A DNA stretch of 64,000 nucleotides from JTS-RE37 sp963756115 (GCA_963756115.1 CAVWMN010000003.1:1178001-1242000); one strand, 5' to 3'. Positions 45,881 through 56,520 are shown, counted from the stretch's first letter. Made by a program: numbers and translations. Notes: generated by a model not told the origin, from the letters alone.

Positions 45881-46312
45881 ATGAAACTGTGGTTTTTTAC
45901 CGTATGTGTCTTCCTGGCATTGAATAGTGCACGTTGCCAGTCTGCCGACAGCAGGAAGGTACCGGAAAGGGTAAGCAAGGCGTTTATTGAAAAATACCCG
46001 GGTGAAAATAAGCCAGAATGGCGGCGTGACCGGAATGGTAATTTCGAATCCCATTTCAAAAAAGACGGGACCAAATACCGGGCAGATTTCACCCCCGCCG
46101 GGAATTGGATAGAAACCGAGCGCAGTATCAAAAAGGACGACCTTCCCCACGCTGTCAAAAAACAATTAAAAAAGCTTTACGACGGATACAAGATCGTCGA
46201 AATTGAGAAGGTGGATCATCCGGCCAAGGGTCTGTTTTATGATGTGGAACTGAAAAAGGACGGGGAAAAAATGGATGTTGAATTCACGGATAACGGCGAA
46301 ATCATCAATTGA
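45881..46312 (+). CDS. Periplasmic PepSY-like (PF11396 type) protein
   Basis: Protein of 143 residues with a signal peptide (MKLWFFTVCVFLALNSARCQS) and two PepSY-like repeats: VSKAFIEKYPGENKPEWRRD with an NGNFESHFKKDGTKYRADF hairpin, and LPHAVKKQLKKLYDGYKIVE with DVELKKDGEKMDVEFTDNGE. This is the common Bacteroidetes PepSY-like arrangement. The biochemical role is not established. It is a single gene with its own -7 element, convergent with the metallophosphoesterase. Confidence 0.87.
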   Translation: MKLWFFTVCVFLALNSARCQSADSRKVPERVSKAFIEKYPGENKPEWRRDRNGNFESHFKKDGTKYRADFTPAGNWIETERSIKKDDLPHAVKKQLKKLYDGYKIVEIEKVDHPAKGLFYDVELKKDGEKMDVEFTDNGEIIN

Positions 46313-46383
46313 GCAAACCTACATGCACACAACCTCGAAACAATCCTGCTATGATTGCATAAACATATTCCAGGCGAAGGATC

Positions 46384-47286
46384 TTAACTTTTTTTCTCTT
46401 TATAATCCAGAAGCTTCTGGGGTCCTTCGAGCAGCACCCTGACTACCTTTAATACCCCATCTTCAGTGGTAGCTATTTGCCATTTGATCAGCGAAATTTC
46501 CCCATTGGTAATCTCTATCCCCGTGATACTGCGGGGATGCACACAACTCCCGTCATTGAAAAATGGGATATCCCCGGGCTCCGGAAACCGCGGTCGGTGG
46601 GTATGCCCCACTACGGTGATAAGCAGGTTATTCTGTAAAATCCACTTTTTGATCTTCCTTTCCAGTTTTATCAATTCCTTGTAGTTTTTAGCCGGACTTG
46701 TTGGATCTGCAATTCCCCATATCTGCAGTGGTTTCCACAATATCCGTACTAAAAAACGGCTCCAGCGCCAAAAAGTATAGTTCCACCAGTCAGCCTGGTG
46801 GCCATGGGCCAGGAATAGTTCCTGTCCTGTTTGGGTGTGCTTCAAGAGAAGTGCTTCATGATAGACGAGACCCTCCAGTAGATCCTTATCAGTATTATCA
46901 ATAGGTTCAAAATAACTCGATAGGTTTTCTTTCACATAATCCGGATCCTTATAAACCATATCGTGGTTGCCCCATACCATGAAAAGCCGATGCTGCAAAT
47001 GGAAATGACGGAGCAATTCATACACATTTTTGTGGGCTTCAAAAATGGATTCGAAATGAACATTCTCCCATAACTCATCCCCGTCACCCAACTCACAATA
47101 CGTAAACCCCTCCTTAAAGTAGTATTTAAGGGCGTGGTAATAAATATTCCTGTTGTTTGCAAAGTCGTCCGCAAAGCTATTGTCTCCCCGGTGGCAATCA
47201 CTGAACAAAACCAATTTGGAATTGTCATCAAAAGGGATTGATCTGGCATTATTGTATGCCCGTGATAGCCTGGATTTGGATGACAT
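46384..47286 (-). CDS. Calcineurin-like metallophosphoesterase
   Basis: Protein of 300 residues with a full metallophosphoesterase set: DCH (SDCHRGDN, Asp30 and His32), GDGDELW (67-73), WGNHD (105-109), the His of LFLAHGHQADW (about 177) and GHTHRPRF (about 235). The GDxxDLW/GNHD arrangement resembles UDP-2,3-diacylglucosamine hydrolases (LpxH/LpxI-like) and their relatives, but the substrate cannot be fixed. No signal peptide, so it is cytoplasmic. Divergent from the GAF gene at 47400. Confidence 0.88.
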   Translation of the reverse strand: MSSKSRLSRAYNNARSIPFDDNSKLVLFSDCHRGDNSFADDFANNRNIYYHALKYYFKEGFTYCELGDGDELWENVHFESIFEAHKNVYELLRHFHLQHRLFMVWGNHDMVYKDPDYVKENLSSYFEPIDNTDKDLLEGLVYHEALLLKHTQTGQELFLAHGHQADWWNYTFWRWSRFLVRILWKPLQIWGIADPTSPAKNYKELIKLERKIKKWILQNNLLITVVGHTHRPRFPEPGDIPFFNDGSCVHPRSITGIEITNGEISLIKWQIATTEDGVLKVVRVLLEGPQKLLDYKEKKS

Positions 47287-47399
47287 AGTACGTTTTTAAA
47301 GGATCATTAAAACCGGGAGGATGAAAGTAACACTTCCTTTAACAAAAAATATACATATTCTTTTGTAATTTTAGCTGCCTAACGCAGACAATATACCAG

Positions 47400-49775
47400 A
47401 TGTACGGGGGAAGCGACAGGGAATCACCCATGTTACAGATTATCAGTTTCAACAAGTTGTTGGAACAATATGATGTCATGGCAAAAAGCAAGGATCCATT
47501 CCTGGCAGCCAAAGCCCAACATATTTTAAAAGCACAGGAGCCCTATCCGGAGCTACGGAAAGGCTTTGATGATCCGGGGCTTTTGGAAAAACACAAAGAC
47601 GTCATCCGCATCCTTATGCAGGACGTCTTTCCGGAACTTCTGACCAACAATGAGATCAAGGCTGCCTCCCTCCCCTTTGGCAATCTTGTATTCAATGCCT
47701 CCCAACGTTTCCGCAATATCCTGAAAAATGCAGGTGAGGGATTTGAGTTAACAATCAGCAACCTCCCGGAGGGTGTAGATTACATTGCGGCATCTGTGGT
47801 CATCCTCAATTTCCATTACAATTACCAGCTTGATTTTAAACGCCCGTTTTTTTATGACATCCCGGACTCCAATGGGGTAATGCGTCATTACCGGATATTA
47901 TACAATGCAGATTTTCTCGAAATATTTCCTACTAAAAAAGCGAAAAAGCTTACCCGGGAAGATGTTGATGAGTTGCTCGATAATTTTGAAAATATTGAGT
48001 TGTTAAAAGAAAAAATACCACCTGAAAGTTTTGTTACAAAAGGTTTTGTGATCTCCAATATGTTCGATGTAACGGCAGAGCACTCTATCTCGGAAATAAA
48101 ATCAAGTCTTATCTCCAGCAATAAAAGGGGCAGTGAAAGTTTTGTAACCGGATTACAGCAGACCTTTAAGTCACTATTTAACCTTCCCGATATTCAGGTT
48201 GGTTTTGTCACCTACAACTCCAGCGAAAACCAATTCGAAAGGGTATTTGGGGAAGGGATGGAAAGTTTTCTATTACACGATAAGGATGTGGAATTATGCA
48301 GGGAAGCCTTTTGTGAAGCCCCTTATCAAAAATTAATGGCCAAAAAAACCTATGTGGCCATTTCCAACGTCAAAAAAGCATATACAAAAAGTAAAGGCCA
48401 TCAACTCTACAAACGATTGCTGGACCAGGGGATAAAGAGTTGCATTTTTGCGCCCATTGCCCAGGAGCAGACGTTACTGGGGGTATTGGAACTGGTATCC
48501 GGGAAAGAAAATGCTCTGAATACCGTCAATGCCCAGAAGCTGGTTGATGTCATGCCATATATTGTCTCCGCTGTGCTTCGGTCCAAGATCGAGGAAGAAA
48601 ACCTGATAGACGCGGTCATTCAAAATGAATGTACGTCGGTGCATGCCTCCGTATACTGGCGGTTTGAGGAAGAAGCCAAAAAATTTATCCGGAAGGAACT
48701 GGAAGGCAACCAGCCCTCCTTTCAGGAAATTGTTTTTAAAGAGGTCTTTCCTTTATATGGACAGATAGATATAAAAGATTCATCCCGTGCACGGAATATG
48801 GCTGTGCAGCGCGATCTGCTCATACAACTTTCAGAGATCAGGCAGGTCCTGGAACTGGCCATGGCCAAAAATAAAATGCCCATTTATGAAGAATTGATTT
48901 TCAGGGTGGACCGGAATATTGATGATATCAAAGAAGTACTGCATACGAATAGCGAACAGGCAGTTTTTAATTTTGTTGTTGATGAGATCAATCCGGTTAT
49001 CCTACACCTGAAAAAATTGGGCCATAAGGACCTTATCAATATGATTGCTGCCTACGAATCCAAGATAGATATGGGTACCGAGTCCTACTATGACCATCGC
49101 AAGAATTATGATGAAAGTGTAATGATGATCAATAAAAAGCTGGCTAAAACGATTGATAAAAAACAAAGTGAGGCACAGGGTATGTTTCCACACTATTTCG
49201 AAAGGTATAAAACAGACGGTGTGGAACACAACCTGTACATTGGAGAAAGTATTGTGGGCGATGGAAGTTATGATCCCATCTATCTGAATAACTTAAGGCT
49301 ATGGCAATTACAGGTTATGTGTGATATGGAGAACATTCACTATAAACTCAAGCCAGACCTTCCCGTACCCCTCGATGTCACTTCCCTTATCCTGGTATAC
49401 AATACCTCATTGGCAATACGTTTCCGTATGGATGAAAAGCGGTTTGATGTGGATGGCACCTATAATGCCAGGTATGAAATCATCAAGAAGCGGATCGATA
49501 AATCTTATATTAAAGGTTCCAGGGAAAGGCTTACCCAAACCGGCAAATTGGCTATTGTCTATTCCCAGAAAGAGGATGAACTGGAATACCTGAAATACAT
49601 AGCCTTCCTAAAATCAAAAGGATATTTTACCAATAATATTGAGATTGTGGACCTCGATGGCCTGCAGGGCGTGTCAGGCCTGAAAGCTATCAGGGCGGAA
49701 ATTTTGTATGCCAAAGAACGGGAACCTGAGAAAACGTTTACCTACGACGACCTGATGGAGGAACTAAAGGCTTAG
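47400..49775 (+). CDS. GAF-domain protein
   Basis: Protein of 791 residues without a signal peptide. A GAF-like sensor domain lies at about 240-400 (SFVTGLQQTFKSLFNLPDIQVGF, then GIKSCIFAPIAQEQTLLGVLELVSG). The first 230 residues and the long C-terminal half (about 410-790, largely helical, with LNNLRLWQLQVMCDMENIHY) are not recognised. No histidine kinase or cyclase motifs follow, so output is unclear. A second ATG at 47430 (MLQIISF) is possible. Its last four bases overlap the convergent HD-PycTM gene. Confidence 0.75.
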   Translation: MYGGSDRESPMLQIISFNKLLEQYDVMAKSKDPFLAAKAQHILKAQEPYPELRKGFDDPGLLEKHKDVIRILMQDVFPELLTNNEIKAASLPFGNLVFNASQRFRNILKNAGEGFELTISNLPEGVDYIAASVVILNFHYNYQLDFKRPFFYDIPDSNGVMRHYRILYNADFLEIFPTKKAKKLTREDVDELLDNFENIELLKEKIPPESFVTKGFVISNMFDVTAEHSISEIKSSLISSNKRGSESFVTGLQQTFKSLFNLPDIQVGFVTYNSSENQFERVFGEGMESFLLHDKDVELCREAFCEAPYQKLMAKKTYVAISNVKKAYTKSKGHQLYKRLLDQGIKSCIFAPIAQEQTLLGVLELVSGKENALNTVNAQKLVDVMPYIVSAVLRSKIEEENLIDAVIQNECTSVHASVYWRFEEEAKKFIRKELEGNQPSFQEIVFKEVFPLYGQIDIKDSSRARNMAVQRDLLIQLSEIRQVLELAMAKNKMPIYEELIFRVDRNIDDIKEVLHTNSEQAVFNFVVDEINPVILHLKKLGHKDLINMIAAYESKIDMGTESYYDHRKNYDESVMMINKKLAKTIDKKQSEAQGMFPHYFERYKTDGVEHNLYIGESIVGDGSYDPIYLNNLRLWQLQVMCDMENIHYKLKPDLPVPLDVTSLILVYNTSLAIRFRMDEKRFDVDGTYNARYEIIKKRIDKSYIKGSRERLTQTGKLAIVYSQKEDELEYLKYIAFLKSKGYFTNNIEIVDLDGLQGVSGLKAIRAEILYAKEREPEKTFTYDDLMEELKA

Positions 49776-50986
49776 GTCGGCAGCTCGATGATGCGTTCCG
49801 GGCCAAAAAATTTCAAGGCTACGAAAAATGCAATAACGGACAATATCATCCCAAACATAAAGATGGTATAGGTCCATCGCAGCAATCGATACTTTCTGTT
49901 CAGCACAACCCCCAGAAAATAAAGGTCTTTCGTAAGGCTGGTATATACGTAATCCTGGTCCTTTATCAGTTCCATAATGGCCCACTCATATTCCTTCAGT
50001 TCCATTTTGTGAAAATTCCCGAAAAACAGCAGGTTTACCTTTTTTTGTTTCACATCTTCCTTGTTGAATTCACCGCTTGTTACATTGGGTCTGGTAGCCA
50101 ATACAGACATCACCATTGATGCAACACTGAAGATCACGAAGATTCCGGCAGGATAGATAAGATAGTCATTATTGGGGTCATCCAGTTTCGGAATTAGGTT
50201 GGCAAGCATCAGGGAAATGATGATGGCATTAACAGACAGCAGGATGTTCGCTTTGGTGTCCGCTATGTCACTCAGCTTTAGATGGTTCCGCATCGTAACC
50301 CGGAACATGGTCTGGATCCCCCGTTCCGGACTGGCATCCTTTAATTTGGTCTTCAATTCAGCCTTGAACCGTTCCTTACTTACCAGCTTGGCCTGTTTCT
50401 TTTTATTTTTTAATAGCTTCTTAAGGTTATTGTCCTTGCCTTCCTGCCAGTTTTCCCTGGCATAATCTGTATAAAAACGGTGTTCAGTCCGGAACATATT
50501 GATATTTTCCTTCCGCCAATCTTTTTCCCGGAATTCAGCTATTCCCAATAGGGACAATTCTTCCCGCAGCAACTCTGATGTCTCCACATAGGAATCACTG
50601 CTTAAATGTGAAGAATCAGCATCACGGAGGATTTCTTCCGCCAGATTTTCAGGCTCATGGTACCGTTTAGTGGCCATAATGAGCTTGCAGATATCCTGTA
50701 TGGCGGTTTCGTCATATTTCTGGCTTTTTAAGAATTTGGAGGCTATTTTGCAACTCGCTTCTTCATGATTGTTAAAACCCTGGGTATATCCTGTATCATG
50801 AAGCCATGCTGCTAAAGTGATCGTTTCACTTTCTTTGCCTTTCAGGCCATAGTGCTCCACTAATTCTTTAGTATTTTTGACAACCCTCTGGGTGTGTCGC
50901 AGGTTGTGGTATAAAAAATCTGGATCTAATTTGTCGGTCAGCAAATCAGTGACATATTCTTCAGTTTTACCAGGTATATCAGTCAT
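49772..50986 (-). CDS. HD-domain fused to PycTM-like (DUF5706) membrane effector
   Basis: Protein of 404 residues. An HD domain fills residues 1-170: His31 (RHTQRV), HD at 63-64 (AWLHDTGY) and Asp124 (RDADSSHL). A basic linker (KLLKNKKKQAK) leads to a Pycsar-effector-like domain: RNHLKLSDIADTKANILLSV with TM1 (about 245-266), TM2 (278-298) and a further membrane segment near 371-392. The domain is the effector of Pycsar anti-phage systems that respond to cCMP or cUMP, while HD domains usually hydrolyse nucleotides or phosphate esters. A cyclase partner is absent nearby. It may be a chromosomal regulator rather than a defence module. Confidence 0.83.
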   Translation of the reverse strand: MTDIPGKTEEYVTDLLTDKLDPDFLYHNLRHTQRVVKNTKELVEHYGLKGKESETITLAAWLHDTGYTQGFNNHEEASCKIASKFLKSQKYDETAIQDICKLIMATKRYHEPENLAEEILRDADSSHLSSDSYVETSELLREELSLLGIAEFREKDWRKENINMFRTEHRFYTDYARENWQEGKDNNLKKLLKNKKKQAKLVSKERFKAELKTKLKDASPERGIQTMFRVTMRNHLKLSDIADTKANILLSVNAIIISLMLANLIPKLDDPNNDYLIYPAGIFVIFSVASMVMSVLATRPNVTSGEFNKEDVKQKKVNLLFFGNFHKMELKEYEWAIMELIKDQDYVYTSLTKDLYFLGVVLNRKYRLLRWTYTIFMFGMILSVIAFFVALKFFGPERIIELPT

Positions 50987-51041
50987 GTTGGATTCAAAAT
51001 TATGGCCAAATTACAAAATTATGTATTGTAAATTTACCCCT

Positions 51042-54000
51042 ATGAATAAACATTTTGCGCTGATCCTTATTACCCTTTCTGTTTGTTGCCTGTGCCACTT
51101 ATGAAGCCAAATATGCCAAACCTGAAGAAGCTGTGGATGTGGAATCTGCCCAAGAGGTTTCCCATACCTTTTACCTCATCGGTGATGCAGGGCTTTCCCC
51201 GATGGGGGAAATGAATGCTGCCTTAAAGATCTTCAGGGAAAAACTGAACACGGCACCCAAAAACAGTACAGCTATTTTCCTTGGCGATAATATCTATCCT
51301 TCAGGACTTCCCGACCCCAAAGACTCCACCATGGCATTCAGGGTAGCCCTCAACCATTTGGATGCGCAATTAAAAACAGTGGACAACTATGAGGGAAGGG
51401 TGCTGTTCATCCCCGGCAACCATGATTATTATACGGAAGGCCTTGTTGGCTTAAAACGACAGGAGGCTTATCTGGAACGTAACTCAGACCAGAAGGATGT
51501 TTTTCTCCCGGAAAGTGGCTGCCCGATGGAAGTAGTTGAGGTAAATGCCGACATCCTGTTGATTGCCGTCGATACGGAATGGTACCTCACCAATTGGGAT
51601 AAAAGGCCATCCATTAATGAGGATTGTAAAATAAAAAGCAGGGAAAAATTCCTGGAGGAACTGGAAAGCGAAATTAAAAAGAATGCCGGAAAAACGATTT
51701 TGCTGGCCATGCACCATCCCCTTTTCAGCTATGGCCCCCACGGGGGCCAGTACACGCTGAACCAACAATTTTACCCCACCTCTAAATTTGGCCCGCTGCC
51801 CCTTCTCGGAACATTGATCAACCTGTTTCGTAAGACAGCGGGGGCATCCTCGGAAGACATGCAAAATAAACGTTACCGGGAACTGATAAATAGAATAGTA
51901 ACCATAGCGCAGTTCAATGAAAAGGTGATAGTAGCATCAGGCCATGAGCATTCGCTACAATTTATCATCGAGGAGAATGTACCACAAATCGTCAGCGGGG
52001 CAGGTGCAAAGACAGGCGGCACGAATTTGTTGAATGGGTCTAAATTTTCATCCGGGGGAATGGGCTATGCCACGCTGGAAGTTTATACGGATGGGTCATC
52101 ACGGGTACGGTTCTATGGCGTGGACCTCCCGGGCAAGGAGAAATTCCTGTACACCTCCGGTATTTATGCACGGGATACTACCATCAATGAACAGAAATAT
52201 CCCGAAACCTTTCCAAAAGATACCGTTACCTCTATATATACAAAGGAAGAAGTTAAAAAAAGCCAGTTTTTCCGGAAGATCTGGGGCGAACGATACCGAA
52301 AGTATTATGGTATCAAAGTAAAAGTTCCGATCGTTCAACTTGATACGCTTTTCGGGGGACTGACCCCTCTGAGGAAAGGAGGCGGGCATCAATCCAAATC
52401 ATTGCGCCTGCATGATGGCAGTGGAAAAGAATATGTGATGCGGGCCATGCGCAAAGAGGCGGAACGATACCTTCAGGCCATCGCTTTCAAAGATCAATAT
52501 ATCATCGGGGAATTTGAGGATACCTTTACCGAAGGGCTGCTCGAAGATTTTTATACCGGAGCCCATCCCTACGCTGCCCTGACCATGGGGATATTATCAG
52601 ATGCCGCCGGCGTATACCATACCAATCCGCGGCTGTTTTATGTACCCAGGCAAGAGGGGCTCCAGGATTTTAATTCTGAATTCGGGGACGAAATGTACCT
52701 GATCGAGGAACATGTCTCGGACGGGCATGGGGACCTGGAAAGTTTTGGGTATGCAGATAAAATTGAGAGCACTTACGACATGCTTGACAGACTTCGTCAG
52801 GATGAAAAATATACCGTGGATACGGACATGTATCTTAGGGCCCGGCTCTTCGACATGGTCATTGGCGACTGGGACCGGCATGTTGACCAATGGAGATGGG
52901 CGGAATTTAAGGACAAGGCGAATGATCGGGTTGTATACAGGCCCATACCCAGGGACCGGGACCAGGTGTTTTCCATTATGGGGGATGGTATATTGATGAA
53001 TATTACTACCCGGATCATCCCTTCCCTGAAGCTGATGGAAGGCTTCCATGACCAGATCCGGAACGTGAAGACCTTCAATTCAAATCCATTCTCACTGGAT
53101 ATGACATTGCTTACAGGTACTGTGGAATCTGACTGGACCAAACAGGTTGCCTACCTCCGGGAACACCTGACAGAAGCGGTTATTGATTCTTCTTTGATGC
53201 AGTTCCCAGCGGAAATCCGGGATGAGACCTCCATCAAAATAAAAAAAATAGTACTGGAGCGGTTAAAGGAACTCGGGAAAACGGCTACACAATACTACAA
53301 AGCACTTAATCAATATGCTGTGGTAAAAGGTACGGATAAGGATGATTGGTTCGAGATTACCCCTTTAGAAGGTGGTAAGACCCAGGTAAAAGTCTACAGG
53401 ATAATCGATGGAAAGAAGGAACGCTTGTTTTTTAATAAAATATTTGACCGGGCTGTAACCTGGGAATTATGGATCTATGGATTGGATGATACGGACTATT
53501 TTGAAACGATAGGAGATATACCAAACAGCATTCGGGTAAAGATCATCGGGGGTAATGGCGAAGATATATTTGATACCGGCAACGGGAAAAAGATCACCAT
53601 TTATGATTATAAGACCAAGACGAATACTTTTAAGGATACGGACGGTGCGTTAATACGTCTTTTGGATGATTATCAGGTAAATACCTATCAACCCTTAAAA
53701 CTAATATCCAACAAGAACCAACTTGTCCCCACCATGGGGATAAACCCGGATGATGGCCTGAGAGTGGGGGTAAACAACACCTATACACATTACGGTTTCC
53801 GGCAGAATCCGTTTACAGCAGAACACCGGATGGATGCCTCGTTTTATTTTGCCACCAGTGGTTTTGACCTCAACTACCGCGGGGAATTTGCCAATATACT
53901 TCAGAAATGGAACTTTGCCGTAGATGCAAAATTCACGAGCCCAAATTTCAGTGTAAACTTTTTCGGCCTGGGCAATGATACCCCTAATCCGGATGATGAT

Positions 54001-54750
54001 CTGGGGATGGACTATAACAGGGTACGGATCAGGATCCTGGATATTGCACCATCCCTGGTATGGAGGGGCCCATTGGGTGCCAGCATGAGTATCGGGCTCT
54101 CCTATGAGGATATCAAAGTAGAAGAAACAGAAGGCCGGTTTGTGAATACGTATTATGTAACTAATAATGAAAACAGCAACGCGGCATATTTTGGTTTGGA
54201 AACCGAATACCATTATGAAAATATTGATAATCCATCTTTTCCCACGCTGGGAATGTCCTCCACACTACAAATGGGTTTCAAGACAAATGTAGCGGGGACG
54301 GGAGGGAACTTTGGCTATATTATCCCGGCCCTAAGTCTGGATCAAAAGCTCCTCCCCAATGGAATCGTGGTGCTGGCCACAAAATGGAAAGCGCAATTCA
54401 ATATAGGCAATGGATACCAGTTCTACCAGGGTGCCAGTATCGGGGCAAGTGATGGTTTAAGAGGGTTCAGGAACCAGCGGTTTATCGGCAAGACCTCTTA
54501 CTTCCAGAATACCGATATCCGCTTGAGGCTTCGAAAAATGAAAACCGGGCTTCTACCGGTATCACTAGGGATGTTCGGTGGGTTTGATTACGGCCGGGTA
54601 TGGCATCCGGAAGACCGCTTTGACAGGTGGCATACGTCTTATGGAGGTGGCATTTTCCTCAATGGGGCCGACATCTTATCAGCCCGGGTTTCAGTATTCT
54701 TCAGTGAAGAGGACCCGCGGTTCCTGCTGGGGCTTGGATTTGGTTTTTAG
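51042..54750 (+). CDS. Giant lipoprotein: purple-acid-phosphatase-like, kinase-like region, outer-membrane barrel (frame break in signal peptide)
   Basis: The main frame can start only at a GTG at 51133, without signal peptide. The sequence before it holds an ATG at 51042 and, in the main frame, LLPFLFVACATYEAKY, a perfect lipobox. One extra base between about 51048 and 51068 would join them (MNKHFALI + LLPFLFVAC). Numbering from the GTG: GDAG (17-20), GDNIY (51-55), GNHDY (95-99), HHP (194-196) and GHEH (270-273) give a full metallophosphoesterase set of the purple-acid-phosphatase kind. Residues about 400-650 carry GGLTPLRKGGGHQS, FDMVIGDWDRHVDQWRW and RPIPRDRDQVFS, similar to CotH/HipA/FAM20 kinase motifs. 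The last 330 residues resemble a 16-stranded-type barrel ending LLGLGFGF. Paralogue of 30531-34274. Confidence 0.82.
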
Positions 54751-54776
54751 GTACGGTCTCCGGATACGATTAAAGG

Positions 54777-55628
54777 CTACCTGAGGGTATACGAATACAG
54801 GTTCCGTCCCGTGTTGCCGCTTTCTTCATCAGAAAGTAAAAGGGTTGTTTCATCCAGGAAACATACGGACTCCAGTTGTGTCCGAGCACCCAGTTCTATG
54901 GTAGTCATCTTACCCTTTGTAAAATCATGACCTTTAAATTCACTAAACATCCAGAGTAATCCTTGCCCCAGCACTACAACGGTTTTTCCATCCGGAGATA
55001 TGTCAGCGGATGTAACCATACAACTATGCGGTTGTTCGCAGGTCCGGAAGGTGCCTACCCGGGAGGCAACATAATTGCCGGCAACAGCTGGGATGCTATA
55101 GACAAAAGTTTCCCCCGTAAAAGGCCTGCTGCGGTTTTTCGTAATGATATACAGCATGTCACCGGAAAAGAAAAACCCTTCCGCATCATATCTGCGGTCG
55201 TTTTTGGGAGGCGGAAAGTCAACCTGCCCGGGATAGCTGAATTTGATCAGCTGTGCAGCTATGCGTTTCCCGGAATAATTTTTGGGATTGGGTATTTTAT
55301 AGATCACCAGATCTTTTCGTTTGTTCAGGTTATTGCCAAAGTCTCCTATATAAAGATTGCCTTCCCCATCCCGGGCAAGGTCTTCCCAGTCTTTATTGGT
55401 GGCATTGACAATTCGCTTCTCTGTAAGCAACTGCCCCTTGAAATCTACTTCGTAGATAGCATTGGTATTCCCTTTATCAGAAACCAACCACACACGGTTG
55501 GAATCGAGCGCAACGATCCCGGAATTCTCTTTCAACTTCCTGGGAAGCTTGGTGATAAAAGTCAGCTTTCCATAATTGGAACAACTAACGAGAACCCAGA
55601 ACACCAGTACGGTGATAATCTTATTCAT
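54777..55628 (-). CDS. Lipoprotein with beta-propeller-like repeats
   Basis: Protein of 283 residues with a lipobox (WVLVSC, Cys16). The repeats include NSGIVALDSNRVWLVSDKGN, NLYIGDFGNNLNKRKDLVIY, YDAEGFFFSGDMLYIITKNR and SADISPDGKTVVVLGQ, a pattern seen in esterase-like/phytase-like or SdiA-regulated beta-propellers. No catalytic residues can be assigned. Its start codon overlaps the end of the 55621 gene by eight bases (ATGAATAA), pointing to translational coupling. It is the last gene of the minus-strand unit. Confidence 0.72.
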   Translation of the reverse strand: MNKIITVLVFWVLVSCSNYGKLTFITKLPRKLKENSGIVALDSNRVWLVSDKGNTNAIYEVDFKGQLLTEKRIVNATNKDWEDLARDGEGNLYIGDFGNNLNKRKDLVIYKIPNPKNYSGKRIAAQLIKFSYPGQVDFPPPKNDRRYDAEGFFFSGDMLYIITKNRSRPFTGETFVYSIPAVAGNYVASRVGTFRTCEQPHSCMVTSADISPDGKTVVVLGQGLLWMFSEFKGHDFTKGKMTTIELGARTQLESVCFLDETTLLLSDEESGNTGRNLYSYTLR

Positions 55629-56520
55629 CCTCAGGAATTAAAGGCATGTAGATTTCCGCTTTCCAGTTGAGTTCATTGCCTCCCATATTGGGATTGTTTT
55701 GGAAAACCTCCACAGGCAGCCCCGTTACATTGATCTCTTCTTTTCGGCCATAATCAAGTAATAGATACCACGCCCTGTCTGAAGTGATGTAGTTGCCGTT
55801 ATATTCAGCTTTGACAGCAGGCCTGGATTCAAAGTCCTTATAGAAAAGGTCAGGATTTTGCGGTAGTTGCGCCTGTTTGATAATGGGATAACAAAAATTG
55901 AAATCAATGCTGTCCGTTTCCATATCCCACCGGGTTACCTCAAGAAATGGACGACCGTTCAGTTGTACTTCGTTTTCCACCAAAACGCTGCTAAGGAGTC
56001 CAAAGTTCTGCATCATTCCATTGGCTTTTCCATATTGGGAAGTCTTTACCTGCACACACGCACAATAGGTGGACTTCATCATTGCAGGACCCATAAGCTT
56101 AACGCGGAAATTGCGGATATGTTCCCGTAGTTTTTCGTCAAAATCCGTTAAAGTTTTCCGTGTCCGTTTCTCAAAATCAGTGTCGGAAAACGGGATGTTG
56201 ATTTTATTCATCAGGCTGTGACCGGGATCTGAAGCAAATACCCTAACCCTGGTAAGCGAATCATTGATTGCCTTAATATCCCAGGTATATATATGCGTGG
56301 AATCCGAGAAATGGAACACCTGTGTTAGGTTCAGGATGCCCTGCTGGCTTGTTATCTGTGCATTTTCCTGGGAAAGATCCCATGTTTTTAAGCTTTGATA
56401 GACCGTTCCGGGGTTGGTAGCAACCGTAAAGGTCACCCGGTAATCATCTGCCTTAAAAAAGAGATACCAGACAAGTAAGGCCAGAACACCAACACCAGGC
56501 AACACCAACAGTCGTTTCAT
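55621..56520 (-). CDS. SRPBCC/GyrI-like effector-binding domain protein
   Basis: The frame is open from 56610 but MKRLLVLPGVGVLALLVWYLFF at 56520 gives a proper membrane anchor (299 residues). The next 130 residues resemble a SRPBCC/START-like domain (VTFTVATNPGTVYQSLKTWDLS). The C-terminal 150 residues fit a GyrI-like small-molecule-binding domain (VKAEYNGNYITSDRAWYLLL and NELNWKAEIYMPL). This two-domain pattern is common in Bacteroidetes and its ligand is unknown. The start is five bases after the haloperoxidase-like stop codon. Confidence 0.75.
   Translation of the reverse strand: MKRLLVLPGVGVLALLVWYLFFKADDYRVTFTVATNPGTVYQSLKTWDLSQENAQITSQQGILNLTQVFHFSDSTHIYTWDIKAINDSLTRVRVFASDPGHSLMNKINIPFSDTDFEKRTRKTLTDFDEKLREHIRNFRVKLMGPAMMKSTYCACVQVKTSQYGKANGMMQNFGLLSSVLVENEVQLNGRPFLEVTRWDMETDSIDFNFCYPIIKQAQLPQNPDLFYKDFESRPAVKAEYNGNYITSDRAWYLLLDYGRKEEINVTGLPVEVFQNNPNMGGNELNWKAEIYMPLIPEDE

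Noticed and set aside
51133..51135. GTG as the true start of the phosphatase/barrel protein
   Set aside because: It would leave an outer-membrane barrel protein without export signal, while a perfect lipobox lies upstream in the same frame.
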